Shown here: positions 43,120 through 54,984 of the stretch, piece after piece
Layout of the letters: each line of letters starts with the position of its first letter
Position numbering within the stretch: the stretch's first letter is position 1
Assembly: GCA_037043455.1 (NCBI GenBank)
Contig: JAWPHD010010953.1
Span: 24,216-88,215 of the forward strand
Reading direction: 5' to 3'
Origin: Cyrtodaria siliqua
Lineage: Eukaryota > Mollusca > Bivalvia > Adapedonta > Hiatellidae
Length of the DNA stretch: 64,000 bases
Program-made: the position numbers and the translations under genes
The notes under the pieces: generated by a model
What the model saw: the letters and a program-made list of their open reading frames with translations, nothing else
What the model was told of the DNA's origin: nothing
Databases searched by the model: none

Positions 43120-45065
43120 GTCATGCGGAGCTCCATGTGGAAAGTAACGAAATTAACGACGAAATTAATCAACCAATCAATGACGAGGAAATCAAAAATG
43201 CAGTAAGACTATTAAAAACAATAAATCTCCCGGAACCGGTAACGTAATAAATGAACATATAAAGTCGACAATTATTACTATGTTACCAATTTATACTAAA
43301 CATTTTAATCCCGTTTTTGATAATTGGATCGTTCCTGAAAACTGAACTTTAGGAATTATTACGCCTATATTTAAAAACAAGGGAGATGCAACCCTACCTG
43401 AAAACTATCGTCCCATTACACTTCTAAGCTGTTTTGGAAAATTGTTTACGTGTATACTCAATAACAGACTTAACCAGTATGCAGAAAAAAAAATGTCAAC
43501 TTCTAAGATCGATTTAGAAAAACACATTCGACTATAGATAATCTATTTATTATTAATTGCTTGCTAGACATAGTAAGGAAAAACTGTTATTTGCTTTGTA
43601 TATATCAAAAAAGCGTTCGATAGCGTATGGAGAGATGCACTTTGGTACAAATTGCTGCAAGGTGGACATAAATGGAAAATGATTTACTATAATTATATAA
43701 TGACATTTAATCACAAGTTAAAACAAACGAGGGTTCTACGAACTTCTTCGGTTTTAATAACGGTGTAAGGCAAGGTGAAAACCTTTCACCCTCTTTATTT
43801 TCATTTTTTCTCAACGATCTTAAATCTTACTTAGATAGGGATATAAATGGTGTTGCGTGCAATGTAAATGTCGATGATATTCATGCCTATCAAAAGTTAG
43901 TTGTGCTTTTGTATGCTCACAACACAGTAATATTTAGTGATGATGAACATGATTTACCAAATGCATTGAACAGCTTTGAAAATATTTCACCGAATAGAAA
44001 CTAAATGTTAATACATCTAAACCAAAAATAATGATTTTTAGCAAAGGCAGACTTAAGCAATATCTGAAATTTACATTAAATAATGAAAACGTAGAAATGT
44101 TTAATGAATACAAGTATCTTGGCATACAGCCCGGTTCCTATGTAATTGCGAAAAAAACATATAGCTGAACAAGAAAATAAGGCATTATTTGCCCTTTTAA
44201 AAGAAGATATGCTGTTTAGACCTCCCATTTTATACGCAAATTGACATTTTTAATAAAACAATAAAACCAGTACTATTTTACGGTTCCGAATTAAGGGGTT
44301 TCGGTAACATCGATAATGAGCGAATTCAGCTGAAATTTTACAAATATATCTTTAATCTTAAAAATGCATCTCCGTCCGATATAATATACAGAGATTTGTG
44401 AATACTGCCTCTGTATGTCGATATTAAAACACGAATCATCTCATTCTGGTCTAAACTCATTGCTAATGAAATGGATAATAAACTATCCTCCCTAGTAAAT
44501 TCTATAGTGCACGCATTACATGAAAATAAAATGATAAAGTCAGAGTGGCTAGTAAACAATGTTAAAAATTAAATATTTTCTCTAGGCTTCTCTGGAATAT
44601 GGTATTCACAGAGTTTTATCAATGCCAAATGGCTGTTAAAATCATCAAACCAAAAATTGAAGGATATATTTAAACAAAAATGGTCATCGACTGTTAATAT
44701 ATCATCATCGAGTACTATTTATAGAATGTTTCAAACACATTTGAACAAAGCCCATATATCTCATTATTGCCTCCCTTACTTTGTAAAGGCTTTTTTATGT
44801 TCCGCACACGAAATCATAGGCTTCCAATAGAAATTGGAAGATGGCAAAGTATATCTTTAAACGAAAAACAGTGTATGTATTGCGAACATGACGTCGTAGA
44901 CGAATTCCATTATTTAATAGTTTGTAACCAATTCAAGGAATAAAGAACCAAATATATAAAACCGTAATATTTTAGATACCCAAATGCTATAACATTTGAA
45001 AACTTACTGACTGTTAAACATCCGATTATATTCAAGAAAAGTGTATTTTTATCGATATCATTATG
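43120..45065 (+). pseudogene. Non-LTR retrotransposon RT fossil
   Basis: Plus-strand pieces in changing frames give the RT core in order: LPENYRPITLLSCFGKLF (43400), KKAFDSVWRDALWYKLLQ (43610), GVRQGENLSPSLFSFF-like (43765), LLYADDTVIFS-like with a changed Ala-Asp position (43915), and YGSELRGFGNIDNERIQLKF (44283). The C-terminal zinc knuckle QCMYCEHDVVDEFHYLIVC lies near 44869-44925. Stops and shifts are frequent. The clade is uncertain (CR1/RTE-like wording). Confidence 0.85.
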
Positions 45066-45480
45066 AACAACTTTAATTAGTATGCACATTCGAACTGTAT
45101 GTGATCTATAGTGAAAGATGTGTTCCCTGGCGAAATATAATAATATTATAGGGAAAATATCTAATCAAACATGTTAAAACATGTACAACCATAAAACTGG
45201 GTACAAGAACAAGAAATCCGTGGATTTACATGTCTCGCCTAACGGGGCGGGACTTTAAAATAAAAGGTAAATGATGCTTAAATGAAAGTTTGTAAACAAT
45301 TTATAACCAAAGTCAATGGAGTTTACAGTTTGCTGAGATGACATTTAAGTGCATTTGGTGAAAAAAGAAAATGACATTCTATAAAAAAAAAATAAAAAAA
45401 AAAAAAAATAATAAAAGATTATCAGCTCCAAAAAGCAGGTTAAGGTAATAGATGAAATCCATGCGTCCAAAAAGATGCAC
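45065..45480. other. AT-rich sequence with A-run
   Basis: A poly-A tract at 45384-45416 may be the tail of an inserted retroelement. No gene is seen. Confidence 0.4.
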
Positions 45481-46840
45481 TACCCAAGACACAACTATAC
45501 TCAAAATAGAATGTCTTGTCTTCCAAAGATTAAGCTATGAACTAGGTTTAAAGCATCTAGTGCATAATTATAGTTCATGAGAAAGTGATGTAAGTGCAAC
45601 AATTAAAGTTATCTGCCCTTTGCTGGGATGGTGAAGGTCACATCCACATTTGCCTTTTGACACGTTGTTATGTACTACCCAGGAAACAACTATAAGCGAA
45701 GTCTGAAAGGTCTAATGCATAACGTTGGTGAGAAGGTGACCTAAACGCAAACGTTGAAGGTAAATATTATTAAGTTATCTGCCCTTTGCTTGGAGAGTCA
45801 AGATGCATCCACATTTGCTTTGTCACGTTGCGATGTACCACTGAAGATACAACTATAAGCAAAGTTTGAAATGGCTTTGTGCATACAGTTTGTGAAAAAG
45901 TGACCTAAACGCAAAAGTTGAAGGTAAAAATTATAAGGTTATCTGCCCTTTGCGTGGACGATCAAGGTCACATCCACATTTGCTTTGTCACATTGCGATG
46001 TACCACCCATGATACAATTATAAACACAGTTTGAAAGAAATATAAAAAGATCGGACAGAAAAAGTAGCATTCAAGGAGGACAGTCAACCACAAAACACAG
46101 ATACAAACACCCGAACAGACAAACAAGAAGGCAAAAGTAATAATAAATGCAAACGACATCACAAACACAAAAGGGTTGACAATAGGGCTACCGCCTTGGA
46201 ACGGTCAGTGGTAAAATAGGCCACTGGGGGTTTAAGCCGGTTCTAGGGTGCACCAACTTACCCTACTGTCATCCCATTAAAACTGGACAGTGTTAATAAA
46301 GCAATCCCCGCCATGATCTAATCTCTAACCAACAAGGCAGCATCAATAGGCAATATAAGTAATACACAAATATGCTCGTGTAAATATAATACAAAAAACA
46401 CAATAGCCTATAAAGCCACAATGAAGGTATTCAATGATTTGGCAGAAGCCAGAGCAACAATAGAATAAACCATTAAGAGCACGACAAGAAAGATCATAGA
46501 CAAACATCAAACGCCACCGTCCCAATGGGCTTTAAGTAGGCGTCATCATAGGGTCCACAGCCTGTCCGGTCATCGTACAATTAAAGAGGGAAAGCATAGT
46601 GGCGAACTGTAAAAGGGTCCACAAATACAGTTTGTGAAAGAGTGACCTAAACGTAAAAGTTGAATGTAACAATTATAAGGTTATCTGCCCTTTGCATGAA
46701 GGGTCAAGGTCACATCCACATTTGCTTTGTCACATTGCGATGTATTACCCAAGATACAACTATAAGCAAAGTTTGAAAGGTGTGGTGCATACAGTTAGCG
46801 AGAAATTGACCTCAACGCAAAAGTTGAAGGTAAAAAATTA
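45480..46840. repeat. Satellite-like tandem repeats of about 165 bp, interrupted
   Basis: Monomers carry ATCTGCCCTTTGCTTGGA, CACATCCACATTTGCTTTGT and CAACTATAAGCAAAGT. The CAACTATAAG landmark lies at 45493, 45688, 45850 and 46015, then at 46758 after an insertion; complete periods are 162-165 bp. A Penelope-like tail (46055-46625) is inserted in one monomer. The array resumes briefly at 47962-48010 beyond a second insertion. Confidence 0.75.
46055..46625 (-). mobile_element. Penelope-like tail copy inserted in satellite
   Basis: The whole tail (CATTCAAGGAGGACAGTCAA to the ATCAAACGCCACCGTCCCAA block) plus the last RT codons. It is a 5'-truncated insertion, as expected of target-primed reverse transcription. 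The satellite monomer continues on both sides. Confidence 0.8.
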
Positions 46841-46849
46841 AGTTTGTGA

Positions 46850-47962
46850 CGATATTGAAAATATCGATCGATTTGTTTATCGAACCAGTAAGGTACAAAC
46901 AGATAGGTTATGTTTTAATAAATAAATTGTATTTAATATTAATATAAAAATAAAGATAGTTAGAAATAAAAGCTTAAAATAGACAGAAAAGCAATATCAC
47001 GGAGCTTAGACAATCACTGAATACTAGAGTATCATAATTTCAACTAGGATTTATCAACTCATATGTCAAACTCTGTATAATGCAATGTCCTTTCTTATGT
47101 TTAGTCCATCTATGTAATGTTAAATTGTTGTAGATGTTACTATGCTTTATTAACCACTATCTGCACGTTACATGTCGCACACTCTCTCTATATATAACAT
47201 GAATATATATAACATCATTGTCTGTACACCTTGCAGCATAACTCCACATCACTAATATATAATATGCATTGTATCACGGATCAAATATGCGTATGGTATA
47301 TCACATCACTATACAAACTATCGACTGACTACATCAATCTATATCAACACTATATCACAATGATTCTATCAACACTCTTCTATGTATAGGTTACACCACA
47401 TTACTGTAGAGACTATCAACTGTCTGCATCAATCTATATCACTACCATATCATATCATCTCTACTCTTTCATGTACACGCTGTATCAATTGACTGCCGTC
47501 TGTATACTACATCTTAAAACGTCACCCGACCATCACCTTATAGATGACTTTATTATGACCTATATCATCATCACGAAAAAGGAGGAGACGTTCCCCTATA
47601 AAACAAAAAACAAAATTATATATGACAAAGTCAACGCTACCGTATTGATAAAATAGCACAATTTCAACATTTCACTGAATACTGATTCATGTAATTCAAA
47701 TTTACTTACCTGACACCCTCAGTTCTAATACATCATATCTTCATATTGATTTCATCAAGTACTCTCACTCTTAGTAGCACAACATATCACCACCAATTCT
47801 CAACACACACTGACCACCAAAATATAACACCCAATTATCTTCTCTACTTAACAATAGAAAAATCACTCACTCCTGTTCACTATTTCATGGACAAAATATG
47901 ACACCTTCCTTTTAAAAGTACTCTTTCCAATATCAATTAATGTGAATTTGTCACAAAGTTAT
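46850..47962. mobile_element. AT-rich insertion with short terminal inverted repeats
   Basis: It starts TTTGTGAC and ends GTCACAAA, and it splits a satellite monomer whose sequence resumes right after. The 1.1-kb interior is AT-rich, with many TATATCA variants and no coding capacity beyond chance. The exact ends and duplication are uncertain. Confidence 0.5.
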
Positions 47963-48009
47963 ATGACCTTTGCTTGGAGGGTCAATGCTTTGTCACGTTT
48001 ACTATGTAT

Positions 48010-48260
48010 ATGCTTTACTATCCATATAACATGTTCTTATCGTTTCGCTTTCGTAAGATCAAATTCTTTGTTAAATGAATAGTAGTTTCAGGAACGATAA
48101 TATAAGTGTTGATGTGTTCGCTTACATTGCATGTAATGTTATATATATGTGATTGTTGCATATAATACTGTAAATATATTTACATCTAACCCAGACTAAG
48201 CAACACAATAATAATTTAAGCAAATATAGGACAAAGAAAGAGAATTACTCACCATTTTGC
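48010..48260. other. No gene recognised
   Basis: AT-rich linker between the satellite end and the next Penelope-like copy. Confidence 0.35.
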
Positions 48261-48261
48261 T

Positions 48262-50190
48262 AAACAAAATCCGAACCATGTAATGCTACATGTATAGAAA
48301 GATAAAAAATATCGGAGCATTCAACCACAAAACACAAAAACAAACACGCAAACAGACTAACGAGAAGGCAAAAGTAATAAAAAATGCAAACGACATCACA
48401 AACACAAAATGGTTGACAATAGGGCTAACGCCTTGGAACGGTCAGTGGCAACAAAGGACACTGGGGGTTTAAACCGGTTCTAGGGTGCACCAAACCTCAC
48501 ACTTACCCTACTATCATCCCATTAAAACAGGACAGTGTAAATAAAGAAATCCCCGCCATGATCTAATCTCTAACCAACAAGGCAGCATCAATAGGCAATA
48601 TAAGTAAAACACAAATATGCTCGTGTAAATATAATACAAAAAAAAGCCACAATGAAGGTACACAATGACTTGACAGAAGCCACAGCAACAAGAGCATAAA
48701 CCATTAAGGGCACGACAAGAAAGATCATAGACAAACATCAAACGCCATCGTCCCAATGGGCTTTAAGAAGGCGTCATCATAGGGTCCACAGCCTGTCCGG
48801 TCGTCGTACAATTAAAGAGGAAAGCAAAGTGGCGAACTGTAAAAGGGTCCACCACCAAGCATGTAGTACGTTGCAATATGATAGGGTCATAACCTCTTTT
48901 GATAAACCTTTTTACAAGTTTAACAAAGATAGTATGAAAGTGATCATGACCAAGAATCTTACGAAGTTTATAAATCACATCACCATAGAAGTCAGGTTGT
49001 GATAGTCCTTGTAGAAGAAGAGTCCTTAAATTACTTTTATATTTGGAAAGAAGATCAGGGTTACGATTATAAAAGTTTGCAAAGGTTATACGAAGTTTAT
49101 GGTAACGGTAGCCCTGATTGAGTAGCTTTTTAGTTATACAAAGATTACGAATATTAAAGTCCTCAACTCCAGCACAAGCCCTTGAAAAATGAATAAGTTG
49201 AGACACATACACCCCATAAGAAGGTGCTCGGGGAACATCCCCATCAAAGTGAGGATAATTAACAATGTCAAAGTTAAAATCATCTCTCTTGTCATAGATT
49301 TTGCTAATTATTTCACCATTTTCAGTCGAGAGATCTAAATCAAGAAAAGAAGCGTTATTATCAGATATATTAGCTTTGTTAAGCTGAAATTCTTTAGGAT
49401 AAATATTATTAACCATAGTTGGAAAGAAAGGGTTGTCATCCAGATACCGAGAGGTGTCATTAAAGGCTTCAATAACACCTGCCTGTGTATCTGTTGAAAG
49501 ACTCAACATGAAAGTCCACAGTATAATTGTCTAAACTGCCGTTAGTAAAAAACGCTTTAATATTATTACAGGCAAAAAACGTAGTATTTTGCTCTAGCGA
49601 ATGTTTTTTGAATAAGAGAAATTAGCTTGTCTTTGATAAAATGATGTGGTAAAGTTGTATATAGTGTAGAGAAATCATAAGTGCTTATAGATGAAACATC
49701 ACGTTTATTGAAAATTTTATCAAGAACGTCTGCTGAATTTTTTATAGACCAAAACAAATTAATCCCAGAGTTTTCATAAGTTTTATCCCAATATCGGTTA
49801 ACGTGATCTTTAACGGCAGTAAGACAAGAAGTAAAAAGTTTGGAGATGTTTGTTGTAGTGCAGGCACTAGAATTCGAAATAAAGCGGACCTTATATGGAG
49901 TTTTATGTAATTTAGGAATCCAGTACATAGTAGGCAGTTTGTTTTGCTTTTCGTCTACCCCAGCCACAATTATGTATGTCCACAATTGAAAGTTACACAT
50001 GACTGATAGAATATAGCGACTACCGTATAAAATGCAATACGCCCGAACATCAAGTGCATCATGTGTTTTACTACAATCTTGTAAAGATACTAAGATATAA
50101 GTTCGACTGAGAATTATTATCTTTCTTTGTCCATACTTTAGATTCAATATTGAACCTTGAATCTTGAATCTTGATGAACATAAAAACATT
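48262..50190 (-). pseudogene. Penelope-like element copy with RT core deletion
   Basis: On the minus strand the N-terminal RT frame (49566-50189) has the finger motif MYWIPKLHKTPYKVRFISNS and STYDFSTLYTTLPHHF. The C-terminal frame (48763-49509) has the LDLDLSTENGEIISKIYDKR and GYRYHKLRITF blocks. Between them (near 49515-49535) about 170 bp are missing relative to the copy at 55472, removing the IPMGTNCAPL block, and the YLDD box lacks the following residues. No GIY-YIG endonuclease is seen. The tail occupies 48262-48756. Confidence 0.85.
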
Positions 50191-50199
50191 TCTTTTTAG

Positions 50200-51390
50200 T
50201 TTAAGAAAAAATACAAAACACGAAACTTAATATAGTATCCAACAATAGTGTACATAATTACATATGCATGGTATTGAAATGATGGAGAAAAGAACATCAA
50301 AACGTATGGTTTATTATAGAATACATGTACATTGATATACATGTATAAATAAACACGATATCTCCCTCCCACCTAATCGCGTATTAGATATAGACAATGT
50401 ATTATGTTGACTGTCCAGAGTTTGTCCAGAGTCTACTTAGAGACTCTTTTTTCCTTACCTTGCTACTATTTACATTGGATACTATTTGTTACTATTTACA
50501 TTGGATTATGTTTAAATTGCCATTCCGCCATAATGACATTATTATCATGCATTGACTATGTTGATTCCATTGCTGTTTGCTTAATATGTAAACCAAGTAA
50601 ATAAAGAATACAGGCAGACAAGGTGTCAATAGATTAACAAGTGTTTGCCAAGGATAATCTTTATTATTGGTATAAATATTGCTGATTAGTCATGTATTTT
50701 GCTGCGTTCAGATGTGTGCATGCCACTTGAAATCTGCATAAGTGTTTGCCATACCTTTAAATTATCAATTTGAATTGTTACGTTATTTAACGTCATTAAT
50801 TTTTTGGTCATGTTATTGACCCCATGTCGGATATTTATTTAATAATGCTGATTACATTACATCTTTATTTGTAATAACTGTTACACAAATGATGTGATAT
50901 TGGCCCGTGATAGCCATATGAGAACCGAGAGCTTTAGCTCGAGGGCTTCATATGGCTACCAAGGACCATTGTCACAAAGAGGCACGCCTACCCCAGTTAA
51001 TAACCTGTTTATTACATGTTTAACCAAAACAAGAACATTTTGGATAGATTATTAGTTCTAAATTGCACAAGGTATAAATACTTTTTATCTACTTGTGTAT
51101 TTTTTTTAAAATATGACTCTTTATTTAGATCCATTTGTATTCATTGATTTACAAGAATAAAATAAACGTATGACGTTAATAAATCTCAATCATAGGATGT
51201 GCCATTTGAAATAGGCAATTCGGTACCTTGTTCCCAAATCAGAAGAGCATTCTGGCTGCCATTTTCAACCGTCGCAGTTGTCGTTGGATTCACCTGCCGA
51301 TGCACGATACGACTGGTTCGTGGTCGATTATTAAAAACATATGTATAATGGAATGCTAAATGTATGTAACGCAGTCCAGATTAAAATGTT
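50200..51390. other. Mostly unrecognised, with one hairpin
   Basis: A palindrome lies at 50910-50962 (TAGCCATATGA..ACCGAG against CTCGAGGG..TTCATATGGCTA). On the minus strand 51194-51335 stays open and has higher GC than its surroundings, but no family or splice site supports it. Confidence 0.4.
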
Positions 51391-52594
51391 TTTTCGGCCC
51401 GCCATATGGATTTTTTGGCCATTCATATGGATGTTTGGCCCGCCATTTCACGTGCTTATCTAATATTACCGCAAGGACAATTACTGTATTACAAGAAAAA
51501 CACGCCGTTTTTGTTACTATATATAGTAACACATGTAATAATTATCAATATTTTGTCAATATACGGATCGTTTGCCCATTTACAGCCTTGCAAATGGTAC
51601 TACTTTTATCGTGCTGTAATCTGGTGATCTTTGGTTTCTAGTTAAAATTCGTTGTTCGCCAGATTTCCCACTACATAGGACGGGTGCCTGACGGCGCCGT
51701 CCAAAAACGAATATTAAAGTACAAACAACAAGCGTAAATTACTTTATTGCACAAGTGTTTTAGTAATCTTTTGATGGCCAATTGCCTGTGAAGTAAAAAC
51801 ATATGCTGGTTATACTTCTCATTTGGCTCAAGTAAGAAATGAAATGAAGAAACTTACGAGTGTGGCGGCTGTAAACATTCTCCCCGTGCTACGAATCAGT
51901 AGTTGTTACTGGTCCTTTGGGGCTTTGAAATAGAATACTGCTTGTGCTAGGGAGCGTGAGAGGTGTTGCTTTTCGCACTTCCTCTCATGAACAGACTCAA
52001 TCAAACCGAGTCTGCTATTTTATTCTTTTGGTTGTGTTTGTTAATTCCAAAGGATCGCCCTTATCAATATTGATTTATTTAAATCAGGGTGATAATTGAG
52101 AGTAACTCTGTAAGTTGTTTGGAAAGTGTTTTGTACGAGTTGCTTCCCTTTAAATGTATGCTATGCTTGAGTTGACTTTTACCTGGAAGTTTGGTCACAT
52201 GACTTAATTGTGTTCAGTATATTTTTCGTGTGTCCAGTTAGTTCTCTTTTGCCAAAGATCGGACATGTTGGTTTTTTGAGAGTTTCTATATTGTAAACTT
52301 AGTTTCTTGCAAGGGAGACATGGAGAGATGATTAACTACACAGAAGTGGATGGTGAAGATGGTGAGAATGAGAGATACACTTAATTCCATAAATTGAGGT
52401 GTCGTATCTACTGTATGTATCCCGACTACGATGAGTAATAAAGATATCTCAATGAACTTTGGACTTATATAGTTTATTTTCCAAAACCAGTATATCCACA
52501 TGCACACCATACCGTAGAGAACCCCCGTAATACAACTGTATCAGGTGTAAGACCCAAGGAGTTACACATGAATAATCAACTTTTTTCTTCTTTT

Positions 52595-52632
52595 TTTTTG
52601 GGGGGGGGGGGGGTGGGGGAGTGGGGGGGGGG
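52595..52632. repeat. G-rich low-complexity tract
   Basis: Runs of 13, 5 and 10 G residues broken by T and A, after a T-run. The equivalent site in copy 2 (near 62080) has only TTTTGGGGGG. It could form a G-quadruplex. Confidence 0.7.
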
Positions 52633-53224
52633 AAGAATCAATCCTTATTAAATGTTGAGGAAAACAAATGTTAAAATGCAGTGTGGTAATAATGCGCATA
52701 AACAGACCATGTAAATCATTGTATACATGTTGACTGTCCTTGCATATACCCAACCATGATACATGTTAAATGAAACACCACGTTGTAAGTCAACACACAT
52801 TTAGTCATGCAGACCTGTTTACTCTTATAAAGACATATCATGAACTGTATCGTACACATAGGCTCATAATGGTTTTCGAAGGTTTCCTAATTCATTATAC
52901 AAAAGACGACATTCAACATAGAAATGACAACTATATAGAACAATTTGAACAGTCTTGTCAAAACAGAACTCATATGGATAGTGATCAAACAAATGCCATG
53001 TCTACTAGGATGCAAAGAATAAAAAAATAAAACTATGATTTAAAAAATAAAATTCTTAGACGAAATAGTGCCCAGTCAACATCCTTAAACAGTCTATACC
53101 TATATTAGTCATATCTATAATATTCATTCCGATGGTAGTCCTTTCTATAAGCTCTAGCTATAATATCCATAACTATAATAATGATATCTGTATTAGTCTA
53201 CCATTATGAGTCCTACATGTAATT

Positions 53225-53400
53225 GTCCTAGCTATAATTGTCCTTCGATCAATAGTGCTACATATAATAGTTCTACATATAATAGGCCTACCTATAATAG
53301 TTCTACCTATAATAGTGCTACATATAATAGTTCTACATATAATAGTGCTACATGTAATTATACTACCTATAACAGACATCTTAATAGCCAACATGATACA
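53225..53400. repeat. 15-bp minisatellite, short array
   Basis: About 11 units of ATAATAGT(T/G)CTAC(A/C)T. The array is flanked by the same sequence as the much longer array at 62660-63480. Confidence 0.85.
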
Positions 53401-53849
53401 AGTTATGTACATTCTGATAATTGTTATTAATTAGGACAGAAGTAATGTAAAATTCCTTATCTATGTCATATAAATATTGAACTAGCATTGCCTTCAGACT
53501 ATACAGACTATTGCGACTCGTAGACTAGTGATGAACTGTTTTGCATTACTTTTCTTCGTTTGTTATTTTCCGGTTGGGGCCGCGACGACTTTAAGTTATA
53601 AAGAGCAGTTTCGATAAGTTTACACAATTCAAAGGAATATATAATGACTTTCTCTAATTTATTTCATTTTGTTGCATACCGGATGTGGTGATCAGTGTTT
53701 TGCATGGGTGCTGGAAAGCCTGATCTTACACATGGGGGCAGATAAAAGTCACGCGCTGATATAAACAATGACAGTTGCATGATGTCATTGAGTAAATAAA
53801 CATGAAAACCGTTCGAAGATGGCGACGTCAAAGCGCAGAATATAAATGG

Positions 53850-54095
53850 TATGTATGGAAGACGGATGCGGCCATTTCGACTTTACGAAAAGTCGCAAAC
53901 CCGAAGGCGAAAAGTCGCAAAGTCGAGATTTTGTGCGAAATTTAGACTCGCAAACTCGCAAACCCGAAATTGTAAAATTACGACTTTTCGCCACGTAATT
54001 TCGTCAAAAATCTCGGGTTTGCGACATTTCGCCTTCGACTTATCGAGTTTGCGACTTTTCGGGTTTGCGACTTTTCGCCTCGAGATATAGTCTGG
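53850..54095. repeat. GTCGCAAA palindromic cluster, copy 1
   Basis: Variants of AAAGTCGCAAACCCGAAGGC and its reverse complement alternate, giving multiple possible hairpins. The same motif set lies at 63800-64000. Confidence 0.8.
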
Positions 54096-54109
54096 ACAAG
54101 TTTATATGC

Positions 54110-54980
54110 AGGGCCCCATCTATATTTATAGCAAAGGAAGAGGACCACCTGGCCTCCAGAATAATTTCTTTATTATTTAACCGAAGTAGTAAACGCATAT
54201 ATCATTAGAAAGCGCTGACCATGTACTTTTTAAATAATAAAGATATCTCAAGATATTTTAATTAGGACGCGAAATAAGTGATTAAATGAATGCAACACAT
54301 ATATCCATCAGAATAACAAAATTGACCTATTTTGATCGTGGAAAACACATGGCTAGGAATTATTAATTACAAATTTGATCTGTAATAACTTGAAATATTT
54401 ATTTAGCTGAAGATAACTTTTTTCCAAAACAGTGAAGAAAATTAAAATCGTGTAAAGTTATTAGCTGTATATGTACATGCTGAACTGTGTTTTCTTTAAT
54501 GCGGTTCGGAACACCTGGCGATCAAATAGTTTTATGAAGTACTTTAAAGATATTATTTGGGTTTAGATATATTTAAAGCCTGTGTTATGTAGTTTATCTG
54601 AATTGAAAAATGAATAATATGTGTTTATAAATGAAAAGAGTTGAATTGCTGAGCAAAGATAGTTGTATTTATTAAATATGTATATACATAGGGTCCCATC
54701 TGAACGCTTATTGTTAACTCGTTATTGTGTATATGCCGTTTGAACAACTCCATGAAGGACACTTGAAGTGGTCTACGCAACATTTATGGAAACATCCAAT
54801 GGAACGGGGCCATATATGAGTTGTCAACCCAGACGGAACATAATTTATTGTCACGCTTTATAAAGTCGTCAAAAACCCGGTAATCTGCATTGGCAGTAGA
54901 TTATATTTATTGTTGATTCGCAGACTGGCATTTTCAGCATTTTGGTGTCCGGTTCCCGGCTCCTTATTCGAATCGAATTG
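54110..54980. other. No gene recognised
   Basis: AT-rich sequence; no repeat or exon identified. Confidence 0.35.
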
Positions 54981-54984
54981 GGAA

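Larger units (their letters stand above)
51393..54095. mobile_element. Composite repeat, copy 1 (short minisatellite)
   Basis: It begins CGGCCCGCCATATGG and contains in order: repeat A at 51905, an AGTAACTCTGTAAGTTGTTTG block, a long G-run near 52601, the 15-bp minisatellite at 53225-53400, and a tail of GTCGCAAA palindromes. The same order appears from 60850. It has no coding capacity of its own that I trust, so it is probably a non-autonomous element. Confidence 0.75.

Noticed and set aside
47040..47640. Coding gene in the AT-rich insertion
   Set aside because: Only a 61-codon chance frame is found; the region is low-complexity with TATATCA-like words.
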